Source: an uncultured Bacilli bacterium (GTDB lineage: Bacteria; Bacillota_I; Bacilli_A; RF39; UBA660). Taken from it: a stretch of DNA of 6,496 nt. Under the pieces are notes generated by a model, which ran no database searches, was not told the DNA's origin, and saw only the letters and a list, made by a program, of their open reading frames with translations. Of this stretch, positions 6,132 through 6,496 are shown one piece after another. Position numbers and translations under genes: made by a program. The DNA lies in assembly GCA_947625005.1 (NCBI GenBank), contig CANQNA010000079.1:1-6496 (forward strand). Direction: 5' to 3'. Each line of letters opens with the position of its first letter. Position 1 is the first letter of the stretch.

Positions 6132-6429
6132 GAATTATTCAATAGATTTTATTAGAGGACTTTTGGTATTTTCAATTATATTTATACATACTACTTTTAA
6201 AAGCGGACAGCTTTATTTAAGTTATGAAATATCTAATATCTCCTTGTTATTTGATGTTCCAGCTTTTATGTTTATTGCAGGAGTTGCTTTTACTTTTTCG
6301 AATAATATTATGAAACTAGTTAAAGCATTGTTGAAATTAATACTAAAATATTGGTATTTTTTAGTCATTTACTCTTTAATTTTAATATTCTTTTTTAGAG
6401 ATCAATTTTTAGTTAAATATTGGCTCTAG
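6115..6429 (+). CDS. N-terminal fragment of an acyltransferase-3 family membrane protein, probably interrupted
   Basis: Family members transfer acetyl or other acyl groups to surface sugars and have about 10 membrane helices over 330-380 residues. Here only 104 residues are encoded before TAG at 6427-6429. The visible part is typical: IDFIRGLLVFSIIFIHTT (10-27), with R14-G15 and the conserved membrane histidine H25; then LLFDVPAFMFIAGVAFTF (44-61), the usual P-x-F-x-x-x-x-G segment; then further hydrophobic helices to about residue 95. The start is supported by GGGAG at 6103-6107 and overlaps the HAD gene by 17 bp, so it belongs to the same transcription unit. All three forward frames hold stops just after the end (TAG 6427, TGA 6441, TAG 6446), so a single frameshift does not restore a long protein within the visible sequence. 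A nonsense or indel mutation, an insertion, or a rearrangement breakpoint near 6420-6430 are the likely causes. On its own the fragment should be inactive, since most of the helical bundle is missing. Confidence 0.75.
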   Translation: MNSQNRNYSIDFIRGLLVFSIIFIHTTFKSGQLYLSYEISNISLLFDVPAFMFIAGVAFTFSNNIMKLVKALLKLILKYWYFLVIYSLILIFFFRDQFLVKYWL

Positions 6430-6438
6430 AATTTCTAG
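6426..6438. repeat. Small palindrome CTAGAA-T-TTCTAG at the acyltransferase break
   Basis: Six-base arms are perfectly inverted around a single T, and the left arm contains the TAG stop that ends the acyltransferase fragment. The first nine bases (CTAGAATTT) recur at 6483-6491, 57 bp later, in the same orientation. The repeats are exact, but such short ones are weak evidence in AT-rich DNA. They could mark an insertion or deletion scar. Confidence 0.35.
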
Positions 6439-6496
6439 CGTGAAGTAGAAAGCTTAAAAATGATATGCTAAAAAAATTAAAACTAGAATTTTTGGA
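6430..6496. other. Unassigned tail after the truncated acyltransferase
   Basis: These 67 bases have no convincing gene. An ATG at 6465 opens a frame that runs off the window (MLKKLKLEFL), with no good Shine-Dalgarno before it; it may be the start of the next gene or chance. No terminator hairpin is visible. The stretch could be the edge of an inserted element, but no recognisable insertion-sequence end was found. Confidence 0.3.

Noticed and set aside
2403..6446. Shared 10-mer AGCGTGAAGT at 2403-2412 and 6437-6446
   Set aside because: About twenty matching 10-mer pairs are expected by chance in 6.5 kb, and the flanks do not match.
1..6496. tRNA, rRNA, CRISPR array, known riboswitch or transposase
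   Set aside because: No repeat-spacer pattern, no cloverleaf-like or conserved RNA motif, and no transposase motifs were seen on either strand.

Overview
The window is about 6.5 kb of very AT-rich DNA with every gene on the + strand. The codon choice (AGA for Arg, many ATA and TTA codons), the Shine-Dalgarno sites and the sequence style of the UDP-GlcNAc 2-epimerase suggest a low-GC Firmicute, probably a clostridial or related gut or rumen lineage. This assignment is made by eye and is not a database result. TGG is used for Trp and TGA as a stop, so the standard bacterial code fits.

Layout. 1-788 is the 3' two thirds of a UDP-N-acetylglucosamine 2-epimerase gene (wecB/mnaA), cut by the window edge. 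850-2403 encodes an unrecognised polytopic membrane protein. 2404-2683 is a non-coding stretch of about 280 bp, extremely AT-rich, holding two perfect inverted repeats (10 bp and 13 bp arms). It lies directly before a small XRE-type DNA-binding protein (2684-2932). Then comes a tightly packed run: a GT-C-like integral membrane protein (2960-4720), a UbiA-superfamily prenyltransferase of the decaprenyl-phosphate phosphoribosyltransferase type (4717-5562), a HAD-IB phosphatase (5562-6131), and the N-terminal third of an acyltransferase-3 family protein (6115-6429). The last four genes overlap by 4, 1 and 17 bp in turn. The acyltransferase stops early, and the final ~70 bp holds a small palindrome and a 9-bp direct repeat with no clear gene.

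How the parts may fit together. This looks like the interior of a surface glycopolymer locus (capsule, exopolysaccharide or secondary wall polymer). The epimerase supplies UDP-ManNAc. The UbiA and HAD pair is predicted to make a lipid-linked pentofuranose: phosphoribose is moved from PRPP to a polyprenyl phosphate, then the 5-phosphate is removed. The adjacent GT-C-like protein is a natural candidate for using that polyprenyl-phosphate sugar on the outer face of the membrane. The acyltransferase, if intact elsewhere, would O-acylate the product. The XRE protein and the dyads before it look like a local control point for this second transcription unit.

The most interesting element is the overlapping GT-C / UbiA / HAD cassette, a possible lipid-linked ribofuranose (or arabinofuranose) system outside the actinobacteria. 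The UbiA assignment rests on clear motifs. The sugar identity, the polymer and the acceptor are inference.
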